This document shows positions 7,901 through 15,983 of a stretch of DNA of 64,000 nt, piece by piece. This stretch comes from JABMMZ01 sp964438995. GTDB taxonomy: Bacteria; Bacteroidota; Bacteroidia; NS11-12g; UBA955. The translations under genes were made by a program, and so were the position numbers. The stretch is taken from the NCBI GenBank assembly GCA_964438995.1, contig CAYTMQ010000008.1, forward strand, positions 1-64,000, read 5' to 3'. Positions within the stretch are counted from its first letter, which is position 1. The number at the start of each line of letters is the position of its first letter. The notes under the pieces were generated by a model. That model saw only the letters and a list, made by a program, of their open reading frames with translations, was not told the origin of the DNA and made no database searches.

Positions 7901-8806
7901 ATGGAAATTAATTCTAAAAACACAATTAACTTGATTAGATTAAGATTAAAATACTTAATTTCAACAAAAAACCTTAGGAATATAGGAGGCAATTTCCTGT
8001 TATCATTTGGTTGCACATGGTTATTAATAGAATGTCCTAGTGCATTAAGCTCTAAATTTAAAAATACTATTGACAATTTAGACCCTTGGTTACTTATCAT
8101 TGCTTTATTTTCTTCTGTTTTTTACGCGCTATATAAAGCATATCCGAGAATTACTTATACGAGAAAATTCAAGAGTACACAAACAAGTATTTCAATAAAA
8201 GTTGGAGACCTATTAGGAGAGAAAGGTAATTTAGTAATTGGTAGCAGTAACTACTTTGACTTTGATTATAACAAGTCGACAGGAGTTTCACTTAAAAGTC
8301 AAGTAATTAATAAGCTATTTAAAAATGATGTTAATTCTATCAATAATCTTATTAAAAAAAGTTTAAAAGGTTTAGAACATTTGGCTGAATTTGATGAAAT
8401 AAAAAAATATGGCAATAAATTAAAATATCCTATTGGCACAGTTGCAATTTTACCTCAAGATGAAAGAAAAATATTTGTGGTCATATTGACAGAACTTATA
8501 TTAAAGGGAAAAGATAAGGATACTAAGTCAGATCCAGAGATTTTGAATAAAGCATTAATAGGTTTATGGCAAAAGATTAAACTTGAAGGAAGAAAGAAAG
8601 AATTTTCACTTCCCGTTCTAGGAGCAGGACTTTCACATGTCCAACTCTCATATTTACTAATTATCCAGACAATACTATTATCATATGCAATTTATTCAAG
8701 AAATACAGCTATATCAAACAAAATGAATTTAGTAATTAGTCCAGATGACTACAATCCAGAAGACTTTGAAGAGGCAAAACAATTTTTGAATTCATTACAA
8801 ATATAA
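7901..8806 (+). CDS. Two-TM macro-domain protein, type II Thoeris ThsA-like
   Basis: This 301-residue protein has two predicted membrane helices (about 31-46, FLLSFGCTWLLIE, and 63-80, WLLIIALFSSVFYALY). A soluble domain starting near residue 100 with VGDLLGEKGNLVIGSSNYFD follows, with LPVLGAGLS near 237. This layout matches the macro-like domain (DUF6430 type) of type II Thoeris ThsA, where the macro domain binds an ADP-ribose-type signal made by a TIR protein and the helices damage the membrane. The assignment rests on domain layout and motif resemblance. The last stretch (LVISPDDYNPEDFEEAKQFL) fits a macro C-terminus. The 187-bp gap from the previous gene could hold its own promoter. Confidence 0.7.
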   Translation: MEINSKNTINLIRLRLKYLISTKNLRNIGGNFLLSFGCTWLLIECPSALSSKFKNTIDNLDPWLLIIALFSSVFYALYKAYPRITYTRKFKSTQTSISIKVGDLLGEKGNLVIGSSNYFDFDYNKSTGVSLKSQVINKLFKNDVNSINNLIKKSLKGLEHLAEFDEIKKYGNKLKYPIGTVAILPQDERKIFVVILTELILKGKDKDTKSDPEILNKALIGLWQKIKLEGRKKEFSLPVLGAGLSHVQLSYLLIIQTILLSYAIYSRNTAISNKMNLVISPDDYNPEDFEEAKQFLNSLQI

Positions 8807-9054
8807 ATACTATATATTACAAACAAATCCATAAACATAGTGGACCTGTATGTTTTACCAAATAGAGAATAAAACAATTATCAAACTCAAATTTTATACA
8901 AAAGTTACTCGGAATTACTCATTTTTATCATTTCATGTGTAATTCTAGCCCCTTCTACAATTTTTACACTAAATAGAACACATGTTGCTGTATTACAGAC
9001 ACATAAATAAAATACATATAAAATTATTCACTTTATTTTGATAGAAAAATCAAA

Positions 9055-9120
9055 GAAATATCGTGGAAAAATCACGGAAATATCGAAGAATTATTGAGGA
9101 AATATCATTGAATTATTACT
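9055..9120. repeat. Three 22-bp iterons (GAAATATC core)
   Basis: GAAATATC(G/A) begins at 9055, 9077 and 9099, exactly 22 bp apart, which is two helical turns. The array sits in the 326-bp gap between the TM-macro gene and the convergent primase gene. No gene is seen in this gap. Periodic repeats next to replication genes suggest an origin or a regulator binding array for the excised element. Confidence 0.65.
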
Positions 9121-9132
9121 GTTTATAGTGTT

Positions 9133-10044
9133 TCATATCGAATTAAACCTTAAAAGATAATCTGCCAGGTCTAACCCTGCATCCCATTCCTCTTTGCTTG
9201 CCATTTTCTCTAACCAATCATACACCCTAATATTTAACCCTAATTGTTGCCTAAGCTCTTTTGCCTTTTTCTCCCAGAGAACCAATCCTTTCAAATCTGG
9301 AAACAGAAAAACTTTGCGACCTTTCAAAACTTTCGACTTTTCGAAATTGATCCCATGAATACTTCCTGATGCCAACCAAATCATGTCAGGGATATAACTA
9401 CTGCATATAATGGCTGTTTTTTCGCTTTCTACGATTGCAATTGGCATTTTTGGATTACCTGTCAGCAAATGTACCCCAAAATAACACTGAGATAAACTAA
9501 ACGACGAAACAAGCCCATTTTTCTCTAATTGTTTATGCACCCAATTGTTTCTTTCCTTTATCCTTTTACCTGAATTTGAATCATAACACATTATTTTGCC
9601 TGACCGCACTTTTCCATTCACATCCACTTGCCAGAATACTGTAGCTCCATTCCACAATGAGGATTTGCCGATATTATACTTTCGTTTTAATTCATGAGCT
9701 TTATTATGACCAAAATGAAGCATTAAAAATTTAGTAAAACAATCTTCATTGCCTAGAATATTGACTTCAATTGATTTTTTGAAATATTGAACATCAATAT
9801 AACTTGGTTCAACAAATTCAGATTTGAAATGACTTAGTGGAACTACAACAGCATTAGGATCATTTAAATATTCCTTAGGTGTTTTATGATAACCGCAACT
9901 ATTAATCTTATCACACAATCCAACTGCCTCAGATAAGTATTCATTTGTCGCAATATCAATATACAAGGTAAAAACCTTCGGTTTTCGACATTTGGGACAA
10001 GGGAATTTCTTCTTTCCAGGTCGATTATCTAAAGTATATTTCAT
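9133..10044 (-). CDS. Zinc-ribbon/Toprim primase-like protein (DUF6371-type)
   Basis: The 303-residue protein has an N-terminal zinc-binding region (CPKC at 16-19, then Cys 44 and Cys 50 in LCDKINSCGYH). A Toprim-like C-terminal half follows, with IAIVESEKTAII near 200 and later FPDLKG. This layout is usual for element-encoded primases of Bacteroidota (DUF6371-like). It would prime replication of the excised element together with the VapE-type ATPase encoded upstream. The gene lies 120 bp downstream of that ATPase in the same direction, and the iteron array is just beyond its 3' end. The catalytic Toprim Glu is plausible in VESEKTA, and DxD is reduced to PDLKG. Confidence 0.75.
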   Translation of the reverse strand: MKYTLDNRPGKKKFPCPKCRKPKVFTLYIDIATNEYLSEAVGLCDKINSCGYHKTPKEYLNDPNAVVVPLSHFKSEFVEPSYIDVQYFKKSIEVNILGNEDCFTKFLMLHFGHNKAHELKRKYNIGKSSLWNGATVFWQVDVNGKVRSGKIMCYDSNSGKRIKERNNWVHKQLEKNGLVSSFSLSQCYFGVHLLTGNPKMPIAIVESEKTAIICSSYIPDMIWLASGSIHGINFEKSKVLKGRKVFLFPDLKGLVLWEKKAKELRQQLGLNIRVYDWLEKMASKEEWDAGLDLADYLLRFNSI

Positions 10045-10053
10045 CGTTTTCTA

Positions 10054-10160
10054 ATTACTACCTTACTACTTTATATTTTATTCAACTACAATATACTACA
10101 TCACTTAAAACTATTAAACTGAGAACTAATACTTTGCAAAAAATGTAGTAATGTAGTAAG
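10054..10160. repeat. ACTAC / GTAGT short repeat cluster
   Basis: ACTAC occurs at 10057, 10065, 10085 and 10095 and its complement GTAGT at 10145 and 10153, with 8-10 bp steps. The cluster fills the gap between the VapE and primase genes. Its layout resembles the ACTAAC/GTTAGT clusters of element B, so it may be a binding array for a replication or control protein. Confidence 0.5.
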
Positions 10161-10164
10161 TATA

Positions 10165-11460
10165 TTATTCTATAAATTCGATTTCACTTTCTATATACCA
10201 ATACCCATAAACCGCATTATCTCTTCCTTCTGCCCGAACTGAACATTTTTCGAAACCACAAGCTTGCAATGCTTTTCCAAGTCTATTGGGACTTGTGAGT
10301 TTGCATTCTTTTGAGTTAAGTAATTTCATTATGTCTGAAGCCGTTCCAAACTTAGCTTTCCCAACTTTTAAAAATGGGTCATTTTTATCGGCAGGAATAA
10401 TATAACTAATAATAGCATCAACCTCTGGATTAGGTAGCATGAAAGCCTTATTTCTAATTTCGTTTTCAATAATTTCAGTTTTGGTCAATTCAAAATCATA
10501 CCCATTGTTAAATTGATAATAGGCTTGAGCCCAAACTTGGTCTAAATCGAGACTATTATAACTTCGATCAATATCAGTGATGCGAAAACAAATCCACCTG
10601 ACATTACCTGTCAAATCATTCAAAAATTGTAAATCATTGGTACTGCCAAAAAAGTTGGCCAGCCTTGGAATTTCGCAATCAATTTTAGCATATGGTCGCC
10701 TAATTTTCGTACCCTCTTTGCTTAACATTGATTTTAGGCTATTGGTTTCATTTCTATCAAGATTTGCCAATTCATCAATATTGATAATCAAATTAGAACC
10801 TAAAGCAATAATTGCGTCCTTATCTTCCCAATTTAACACCGCGTCTGTAATATATGATTTAAGCTTTAGTGGCAGTAGCTTACGAATGAAAGTTGTTTTA
10901 CCCATGCTTTGTTTAGTTCCAACCAATACAAAACAATGTTTATTAAAATAATCCTTTTTAAACACCGAAGCAACGCATCTTACAAGTTGTTTTTCAAACA
11001 TAATTTTCATTGAAGCATTTTGGTCTTGGTTTTTACACTTTAGTGCTGCGGCTAATTCTCCAATTCTATCACGACCATCCCAAGTTGACAATTGAGAAAA
11101 ATACTCTTTTATTGGATGGTATTCTTTAACAAAATCGGACCTTAAAAGGGTTATTACTATGTTTTGTACTCCCGTGATTCCTTCTCTTAATAATTCTATT
11201 ATAATATTTGATTCAAATTTCTCTGCAATTTTAAACTCGCTATCTATACCGATTCTTTTAACTTCAATAACGTTTAAAACCAAATTTAATCTTACCTCGT
11301 AATTCTTGTTAATGTATTCTTCAATCATTGCAATCTTTGTTAAACCTTTATATTTTTTAGTAGGTTTGTTTTTATCATTATTTACAAACTCATTTATCGA
11401 TTGTTTTAATTTCTCTGGATCAATATTTGATGCCTGAGAATCGTTTTGATCATTTGTCAT
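10165..11460 (-). CDS. VapE-family P-loop ATPase / replicative helicase
   Basis: The 431-residue protein carries a Walker A (GTKQSMGKTTFI, about 180-190) and a Walker B (LIINIDELANLDRNE, about 225-235). These are followed by the family-typical KSMLSKEGTKIRRPYAK and FFGSTND segments, a clear virulence-associated E (VapE) domain. The C-terminal part has a short winged-helix-like region. Such proteins act as primase-associated helicases of phages, satellites and integrative elements. Its start overlaps the end of the upstream HTH gene by 11 bp, so the two are translationally coupled. The primase gene follows downstream, forming a replication module. Confidence 0.85.
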   Translation of the reverse strand: MTNDQNDSQASNIDPEKLKQSINEFVNNDKNKPTKKYKGLTKIAMIEEYINKNYEVRLNLVLNVIEVKRIGIDSEFKIAEKFESNIIIELLREGITGVQNIVITLLRSDFVKEYHPIKEYFSQLSTWDGRDRIGELAAALKCKNQDQNASMKIMFEKQLVRCVASVFKKDYFNKHCFVLVGTKQSMGKTTFIRKLLPLKLKSYITDAVLNWEDKDAIIALGSNLIINIDELANLDRNETNSLKSMLSKEGTKIRRPYAKIDCEIPRLANFFGSTNDLQFLNDLTGNVRWICFRITDIDRSYNSLDLDQVWAQAYYQFNNGYDFELTKTEIIENEIRNKAFMLPNPEVDAIISYIIPADKNDPFLKVGKAKFGTASDIMKLLNSKECKLTSPNRLGKALQACGFEKCSVRAEGRDNAVYGYWYIESEIEFIE

Positions 11461-11773
11461 AATCCCCCCTTTCTATATCTGCTTTGATTTCAGAATTTGA
11501 TTTGCGTTTGCCTTCCATTAGCCAATTGTCGAGGTCTTCAACTAGAAACAATAAATGCTTAGCTCTTTTGATGCTTGGAATGTCTCCTTTTGCACTGAAC
11601 GCATATAAGGTTTGTTTGGCTACACCAACATATTCAGCAGCTTCAGAAACATTGAGGTACTTTTTTTCTTGGTTACTAGGCTGATTGTTTTTCTGTTTGC
11701 CTAGTTCATTTTGAACGGTAGTCTGGATGAGTTCTTTTAACTCTTCTGGGCTGGTGATGATAATTTTTTGCAT
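11450..11773 (-). CDS. MerR-type/excisionase-like helix-turn-helix protein
   Basis: The 107-residue protein has a central HTH_17 domain (YLNVSEAAEYVGVAKQTLYA, then GDIPSIKRAKHLLFLVEDLDNWL), typical of element excisionases and control proteins. The N-terminus is a short helical region that could dimerise. It is the first gene of the VapE/primase unit and overlaps VapE by 11 bp. Nested palindromes 57 bp upstream are the likely operator. It probably controls excision or replication of element A. Confidence 0.8.
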   Translation of the reverse strand: MQKIIITSPEELKELIQTTVQNELGKQKNNQPSNQEKKYLNVSEAAEYVGVAKQTLYAFSAKGDIPSIKRAKHLLFLVEDLDNWLMEGKRKSNSEIKADIERGDYDK

Positions 11774-11829
11774 ATTTTTTTCTAAAATGAATATGCAAAA
11801 CAGTATGTAAATGAATGAATATCAAAGCT

Positions 11830-11849
11830 CGGTAATCATTACCGTAATG
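11830..11849. promoter_or_regulatory. Overlapping palindromes (probable operator)
   Basis: CGGTAATCATTACCG (11830-11844) is a perfect 15-bp palindrome. It overlaps a second palindrome, CATTACCGTAATG (11837-11849). They lie just upstream of the HTH gene, so autoregulation by that protein is plausible. Confidence 0.55.
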
Positions 11850-11863
11850 ACTTGAAATAATAA

Positions 11864-12631
11864 CTACTTGTTTTTCAATTTTATTAAATTTTGTTCAATT
11901 CCTTTAAATTTTGGTTTATAACGCTTAGTATATATCTGATTATACTCATCTATTTTAGTTTTGGGATTATTCCCAGGTTTTAATACTTGTTGAATTGTGT
12001 CTGATTGGGTAAAAGCGTTCATAATTTTTGTTGGGTTAACTTCTTCAATCCATCCTTTATTTTTGAGTTCTATAAATAATTCTGCCAATTCCTTTTGAGT
12101 GCCTTTCCAATCGATCTTTTCTGAAATAATTTGTATATTTTTAATGGTAGGTTGCTTTTTATGCTCTTTAAATTTAATGAGCACTGAGAACATATCATCA
12201 CTTTTATCAAATTGTATTGTTTCCAAAAACTTATACATATCAATGTATGCATTTCTTCTAGCAATCAAATCAATAGTTTGCCGATAATCATATTCGAAAT
12301 TTTTAGGTATCAAATGTTCATTATCAGCAAATTTAGTTTTAATGTCTTCTAAATATCGTTTAAGATAATTTTCTAGGTTATGATCTTCGAAATCACCAAT
12401 ATATTTATCATAATGATTGAATAAGAATTCTGTATATGGGTCAACCATTTCTTTACCTTCCTTTTCAATACAATACAATTCCTTTAACCATAAGTCAACT
12501 GCTAGCCTAGCTTCCTTTTGATTATAATTGGCTGTCATTCCATTATCACAGCGAATATGACTTGCAACTAAATTGCTGCAACTGGAAGCTGCGTAGGCAT
12601 ATGATTCTTCATAATCGCTTTTGAATGACAT
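11864..12631 (-). CDS. Uncharacterised mobile-element protein
   Basis: The 255-residue soluble protein is mostly helical and highly charged. Its C-terminal third includes KIDWKGTQKELAELFIELKN and KGWI, a segment I associate with uncharacterised Bacteroidota element and RteC-neighbour proteins. There is no catalytic motif. The start lies 4 bp after the stop of the DUF262/DUF1524 gene, so it could be the last gene of the large defence operon. It could equally be an element housekeeping gene next to the HTH/VapE module. Function unknown. Confidence 0.6.
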   Translation of the reverse strand: MSFKSDYEESYAYAASSCSNLVASHIRCDNGMTANYNQKEARLAVDLWLKELYCIEKEGKEMVDPYTEFLFNHYDKYIGDFEDHNLENYLKRYLEDIKTKFADNEHLIPKNFEYDYRQTIDLIARRNAYIDMYKFLETIQFDKSDDMFSVLIKFKEHKKQPTIKNIQIISEKIDWKGTQKELAELFIELKNKGWIEEVNPTKIMNAFTQSDTIQQVLKPGNNPKTKIDEYNQIYTKRYKPKFKGIEQNLIKLKNK

Positions 12632-12635
12632 AATT

Positions 12636-14426
12636 TTACATTTTCCAAATCTCCATCGCAGTTTGTGTTAAAATTTTCCCTCTCTTTATCACGTGAGAAA
12701 ATTTAAAATCGGAATAGTTACATAGTTGTTTTGTCAAAACAATGTCTGATTGCTTGTAAAATTTCTTTTTTGATGAGAAAGGATTATTTGAGGCACTGAT
12801 ATTTAATTCCCCGGCAAGCAAAGTCATATTCCCAATTTTAGAAACATGCTTTTTATGTAAAACTCCAGAATGTTCGCCTAAATAAGTTTCCCAATCACCA
12901 AATTTCTTCTTCCAAGAATTTGGTTTGATCTTTTCCGGTATAATATGTTCTAAATGAACCTCATTTCCACTGTTAAGAGTGAACTCTCCAGTATTTCCTC
13001 TTAACTTATATTCAATTTCAGCTAAAACATACTTTGCCCTTGGAATCAAAATGCCAACAAAATCGTGCTTAGAAAAGCTATCTTGGAATTCAATGTCTTC
13101 CGGATAGTCCTCTTCTAATTGAGACTTTATTTTTGAAATAAGATCAGGTCCATCAATTCTTAATAATTTTGCAAAAATGTCATCATTTTCTGATGTTCGC
13201 TTATTACAAATATGTCTTCTGAGCATAAATACTTCAAAAATCCGAAGCACCTCAAGTTGTTCATTTTCATTGTCTTCCCCTTGAAGGTAGAACATGAGAA
13301 AAATGTAGGATGGTGTCGATAAAATTGATGCTAAATTTCTTAATCGCCTATTGATCTTGACACTTGGGAACTCTTGCTTGATGATTTTTTTGTAACATAG
13401 AGATGCAGAAGCAATTTTCTTTAGAAATGTATCAATAGGCATTCTTTCATCAGCTTTTGGCTTTAACACTAAAGAATCATCATCTTCTTCTTGAATTTGT
13501 TTTTCATCTTCAATTTCATCATCTTCATCAGGATTTGAATCCCAATCAGAGTAATATGCAAATTCACCAAGCAATTCAGTGTGCTTTACATGTTTTAAGT
13601 AGTATTTTTTGAATTCCTCCACTAATTTACTTTTCGGGATTTTACGTGTAAGAATTCCGCTCATGTAATGACGGAAAAAATCATCTGTATCAATACCGTC
13701 CAAATTAGTGATAATTTTAGACCATATACTTTTAGCTTCGTCCAATGTTGTTTGATTAACTTTTGCGGCATGACCTAGTATGAAATTCTTTAGCAAATCA
13801 GTCGGTGAAAGCCTTAATCCTCTGTTATTAATGGTTTCAAAGAGTTTATAGGCATCTTTGGCCATCCCAACATCCAATCGAATAATTTTAGCGACATTGA
13901 CAAATTTATAATAGAATTTTGCGAGCCATTCCTTATCTTCTTTTCTTATTTCATCCAAATACCAATTGTAAGCATATTTCAACTTCTTATTGAATAAGTC
14001 CGAGTCTTCCCCTTTAAGTAACTTTTGGTAATCTGGATTATCTAGTTCTCCTAAAACAATCTTGCTATGCTCAATTTCATCATACCCTTTGTAGTAAAGC
14101 ATTCTGTTAATTTCATCTACCTTAGATTGATTCCCAAACTCCATAAATCTTTCTCTGATAGCCATTAATAGGAGAGATACCGTAGTCATCCTTTGTTGTC
14201 CATCAACAAGTTCAGCTTTATTAACCCCCTGATTTGAGCTACTGTGTAAAATGAGCATTCCGAACAAGTGACCCTCATCGTCTCTTAACATATCAATATC
14301 TTCTAATAGTGCTGCAATTTGATTATGTTCCCAGGCATACCTCCTTTGATAACTTGGAATAATGAATTGTTCTGATTGGATGCTTAAAAGCTGGAATAAA
14401 TTTAAGTCTTTTGTGTTTATTTGCAT
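12636..14426 (-). CDS. GmrSD-like DUF262/DUF1524 nuclease protein
   Basis: The 596-residue protein has an N-terminal DUF262 domain (IPSYQRRYAWEHNQI, then ELVDGQQRMTTVSLLL near 70-85), a ParB/Srx-type fold that hydrolyses NTPs in GmrS. Its C-terminal DUF1524 domain (VHLEHIIPEKIKPNSW near 490, then HVSKIGNMTLLAGELN) is a His-Me finger nuclease like GmrD. Fused DUF262-DUF1524 proteins are type IV restriction enzymes and also standalone antiphage proteins. An acidic linker (DEDDEIEDEKQIQEEDDD) lies between. It is the seventh gene of the defence operon, 37 bp after the FRG gene. Confidence 0.85.
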   Translation of the reverse strand: MQINTKDLNLFQLLSIQSEQFIIPSYQRRYAWEHNQIAALLEDIDMLRDDEGHLFGMLILHSSSNQGVNKAELVDGQQRMTTVSLLLMAIRERFMEFGNQSKVDEINRMLYYKGYDEIEHSKIVLGELDNPDYQKLLKGEDSDLFNKKLKYAYNWYLDEIRKEDKEWLAKFYYKFVNVAKIIRLDVGMAKDAYKLFETINNRGLRLSPTDLLKNFILGHAAKVNQTTLDEAKSIWSKIITNLDGIDTDDFFRHYMSGILTRKIPKSKLVEEFKKYYLKHVKHTELLGEFAYYSDWDSNPDEDDEIEDEKQIQEEDDDSLVLKPKADERMPIDTFLKKIASASLCYKKIIKQEFPSVKINRRLRNLASILSTPSYIFLMFYLQGEDNENEQLEVLRIFEVFMLRRHICNKRTSENDDIFAKLLRIDGPDLISKIKSQLEEDYPEDIEFQDSFSKHDFVGILIPRAKYVLAEIEYKLRGNTGEFTLNSGNEVHLEHIIPEKIKPNSWKKKFGDWETYLGEHSGVLHKKHVSKIGNMTLLAGELNISASNNPFSSKKKFYKQSDIVLTKQLCNYSDFKFSHVIKRGKILTQTAMEIWKM

Positions 14427-14463
14427 TATTAATGTTTAATCTTTATTACAGTTTTTTAGTTTT

Positions 14464-15306
14464 TTATATAATTGTTTTACATAGTTCCAATATTTTATCC
14501 TCTTTCTGATATAATTTTTCGGAAGGAATTCGATTAAATCCTGTTCCCCAGAAACTTTTATTTATCGGTATTTTAAACTTAGCAACCAACCTGCGACCAA
14601 AGTCAAATTGATTTATTCTTGAAGGTTCATCTAATTTATAATTGGGGAATGGCCCGGTTAAATAACCTTCCTGAAAGTATGGCCTTTGTGCCTGAGGAGG
14701 ACTAACTCCCAATAGCTTCAAATTCACCAATTCCTCATTTGAATTGTATCCAATAGGGTCATTCTGCCAAGGCATCCCCAATAAATAGATAATCCCAAAA
14801 TCACTTTCATTCCTATCAAAAGCAAATGAACATGCAACATGCAATGAATGAGTAATATCAAGCAATGGGGTGGGACAAATTTCATAGTGTTGTAAAATAG
14901 CCCAGGCTACTTCTGGATATTTATTTATTAATTGTGTACCTACAAATTTTACTGCTCTTGAATTAAACAAATGCCTTAATTCATCTACTTTTTTTCCAAG
15001 ATTACCAAATCTTTGTTTAAGATTGCTCCTTTCATCAGCATTAAATCTATATATTGAAGGCATTATAAGAGTTTTACCATCAATCATATAATCTTTAGAT
15101 TGTCCTCTGAAAAACAAATTCATATTCCTTGATCTATATTGAATTTGCGCTACATACTTAACCAGAGTATCATATTTATCTACATATAACGGGACAGATT
15201 TTAATATTTCTTCAGATACTACAGGTTTTGAACGTCTATCTGGACTAATCCCATATTTCTTATAGTCTAGATTAATATGTGAATATGATTTAATAATTGA
15301 TTTCAT
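14464..15306 (-). CDS. FRG-domain protein
   Basis: The 280-residue protein carries the FRG domain. LFFRGQSKDY near 66 gives the family its name, and QHYEICPTPLLDITHSLHVA near 140-155 is the conserved second block, followed by FDRNESDFGIIYLL. FRG domains recur in defence islands and toxin-like loci, but their biochemistry is not established. The start lies 1 bp after the stop of the PD-(D/E)XK-like gene. This near-overlap shows co-translation within the seven-gene operon. It might act as an effector or regulator of the restriction complex. Confidence 0.8.
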   Translation of the reverse strand: MKSIIKSYSHINLDYKKYGISPDRRSKPVVSEEILKSVPLYVDKYDTLVKYVAQIQYRSRNMNLFFRGQSKDYMIDGKTLIMPSIYRFNADERSNLKQRFGNLGKKVDELRHLFNSRAVKFVGTQLINKYPEVAWAILQHYEICPTPLLDITHSLHVACSFAFDRNESDFGIIYLLGMPWQNDPIGYNSNEELVNLKLLGVSPPQAQRPYFQEGYLTGPFPNYKLDEPSRINQFDFGRRLVAKFKIPINKSFWGTGFNRIPSEKLYQKEDKILELCKTII

Positions 15307-15307
15307 A

Positions 15308-15982
15308 TTAGCCTACTACAATAAATTTTTCATTAATCTCAAACTTGCCAATTTGCCTGACTTTTCTCTGGATACAATACGCCTCATGTTTTTCAAACAC
15401 ATTGCCATTTGTTATTAAGCAATTAGAATTAAAATCTTTTAATTTATCAAATCGAAAATCCTTTGTACTTGCATCTTGAACCTTTAAATCAGAAACGATT
15501 TGACAAAATTCTCTAATTTCACTAACAGAAAATTTATCATCATCATCATACTTGTATTTTGCATCAAAAACCATTTCAACCATACTTTCATTGGGAGCAT
15601 CAGTAGATTCTATATTTTGAAAAGTAATATCTGGAGCAATAGGACTATCAGGGGCATCACTTAAAAGCACTTCGGTACCAAGGCAGAGTTGATATTTTTT
15701 TTTCAGATCTTCTTTGCTTTCTATAATAAAATATGAATAATTAATTTTTTTACCAGGAGACTTAGGGAATTTTAAATTTTTACTTTTATCTCTTGAAATT
15801 ATCTTGATGTTATTTTTATGAGACAGATCTTCTAATATTTTCATCATACATAGAAATTCATAAATTCTGTCAGGTTTATATGTACTTAAAGAATTAAAAT
15901 AACCAAAACATTCTCCTGATGAATCCCACTTTGATAAACTAGATGCCGCCTTAGACAACTCTTCAATTTTTTCTTTATTCAT
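15308..15982 (-). CDS. PD-(D/E)XK-like nuclease candidate
   Basis: The 224-residue soluble protein has a likely PD-(D/E)XK core: APDITF near 117 supplies PD and VFDAKYKY near 139 supplies DxK, about 20 residues apart and each within a hydrophobic strand. The N-terminal helical part (LSKWDSSGECFGYFNSL) and the C-terminal QRKVRQIGKFEIN are not recognised. It lies 1 bp from both neighbours and so is made stoichiometrically with them. The likely role is the DNA-cutting or DNA-recognition part of the operon system. The nuclease call is from motif spacing only. Confidence 0.55.
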   Translation of the reverse strand: MNKEKIEELSKAASSLSKWDSSGECFGYFNSLSTYKPDRIYEFLCMMKILEDLSHKNNIKIISRDKSKNLKFPKSPGKKINYSYFIIESKEDLKKKYQLCLGTEVLLSDAPDSPIAPDITFQNIESTDAPNESMVEMVFDAKYKYDDDDKFSVSEIREFCQIVSDLKVQDASTKDFRFDKLKDFNSNCLITNGNVFEKHEAYCIQRKVRQIGKFEINEKFIVVG

Positions 15983-15983
15983 A

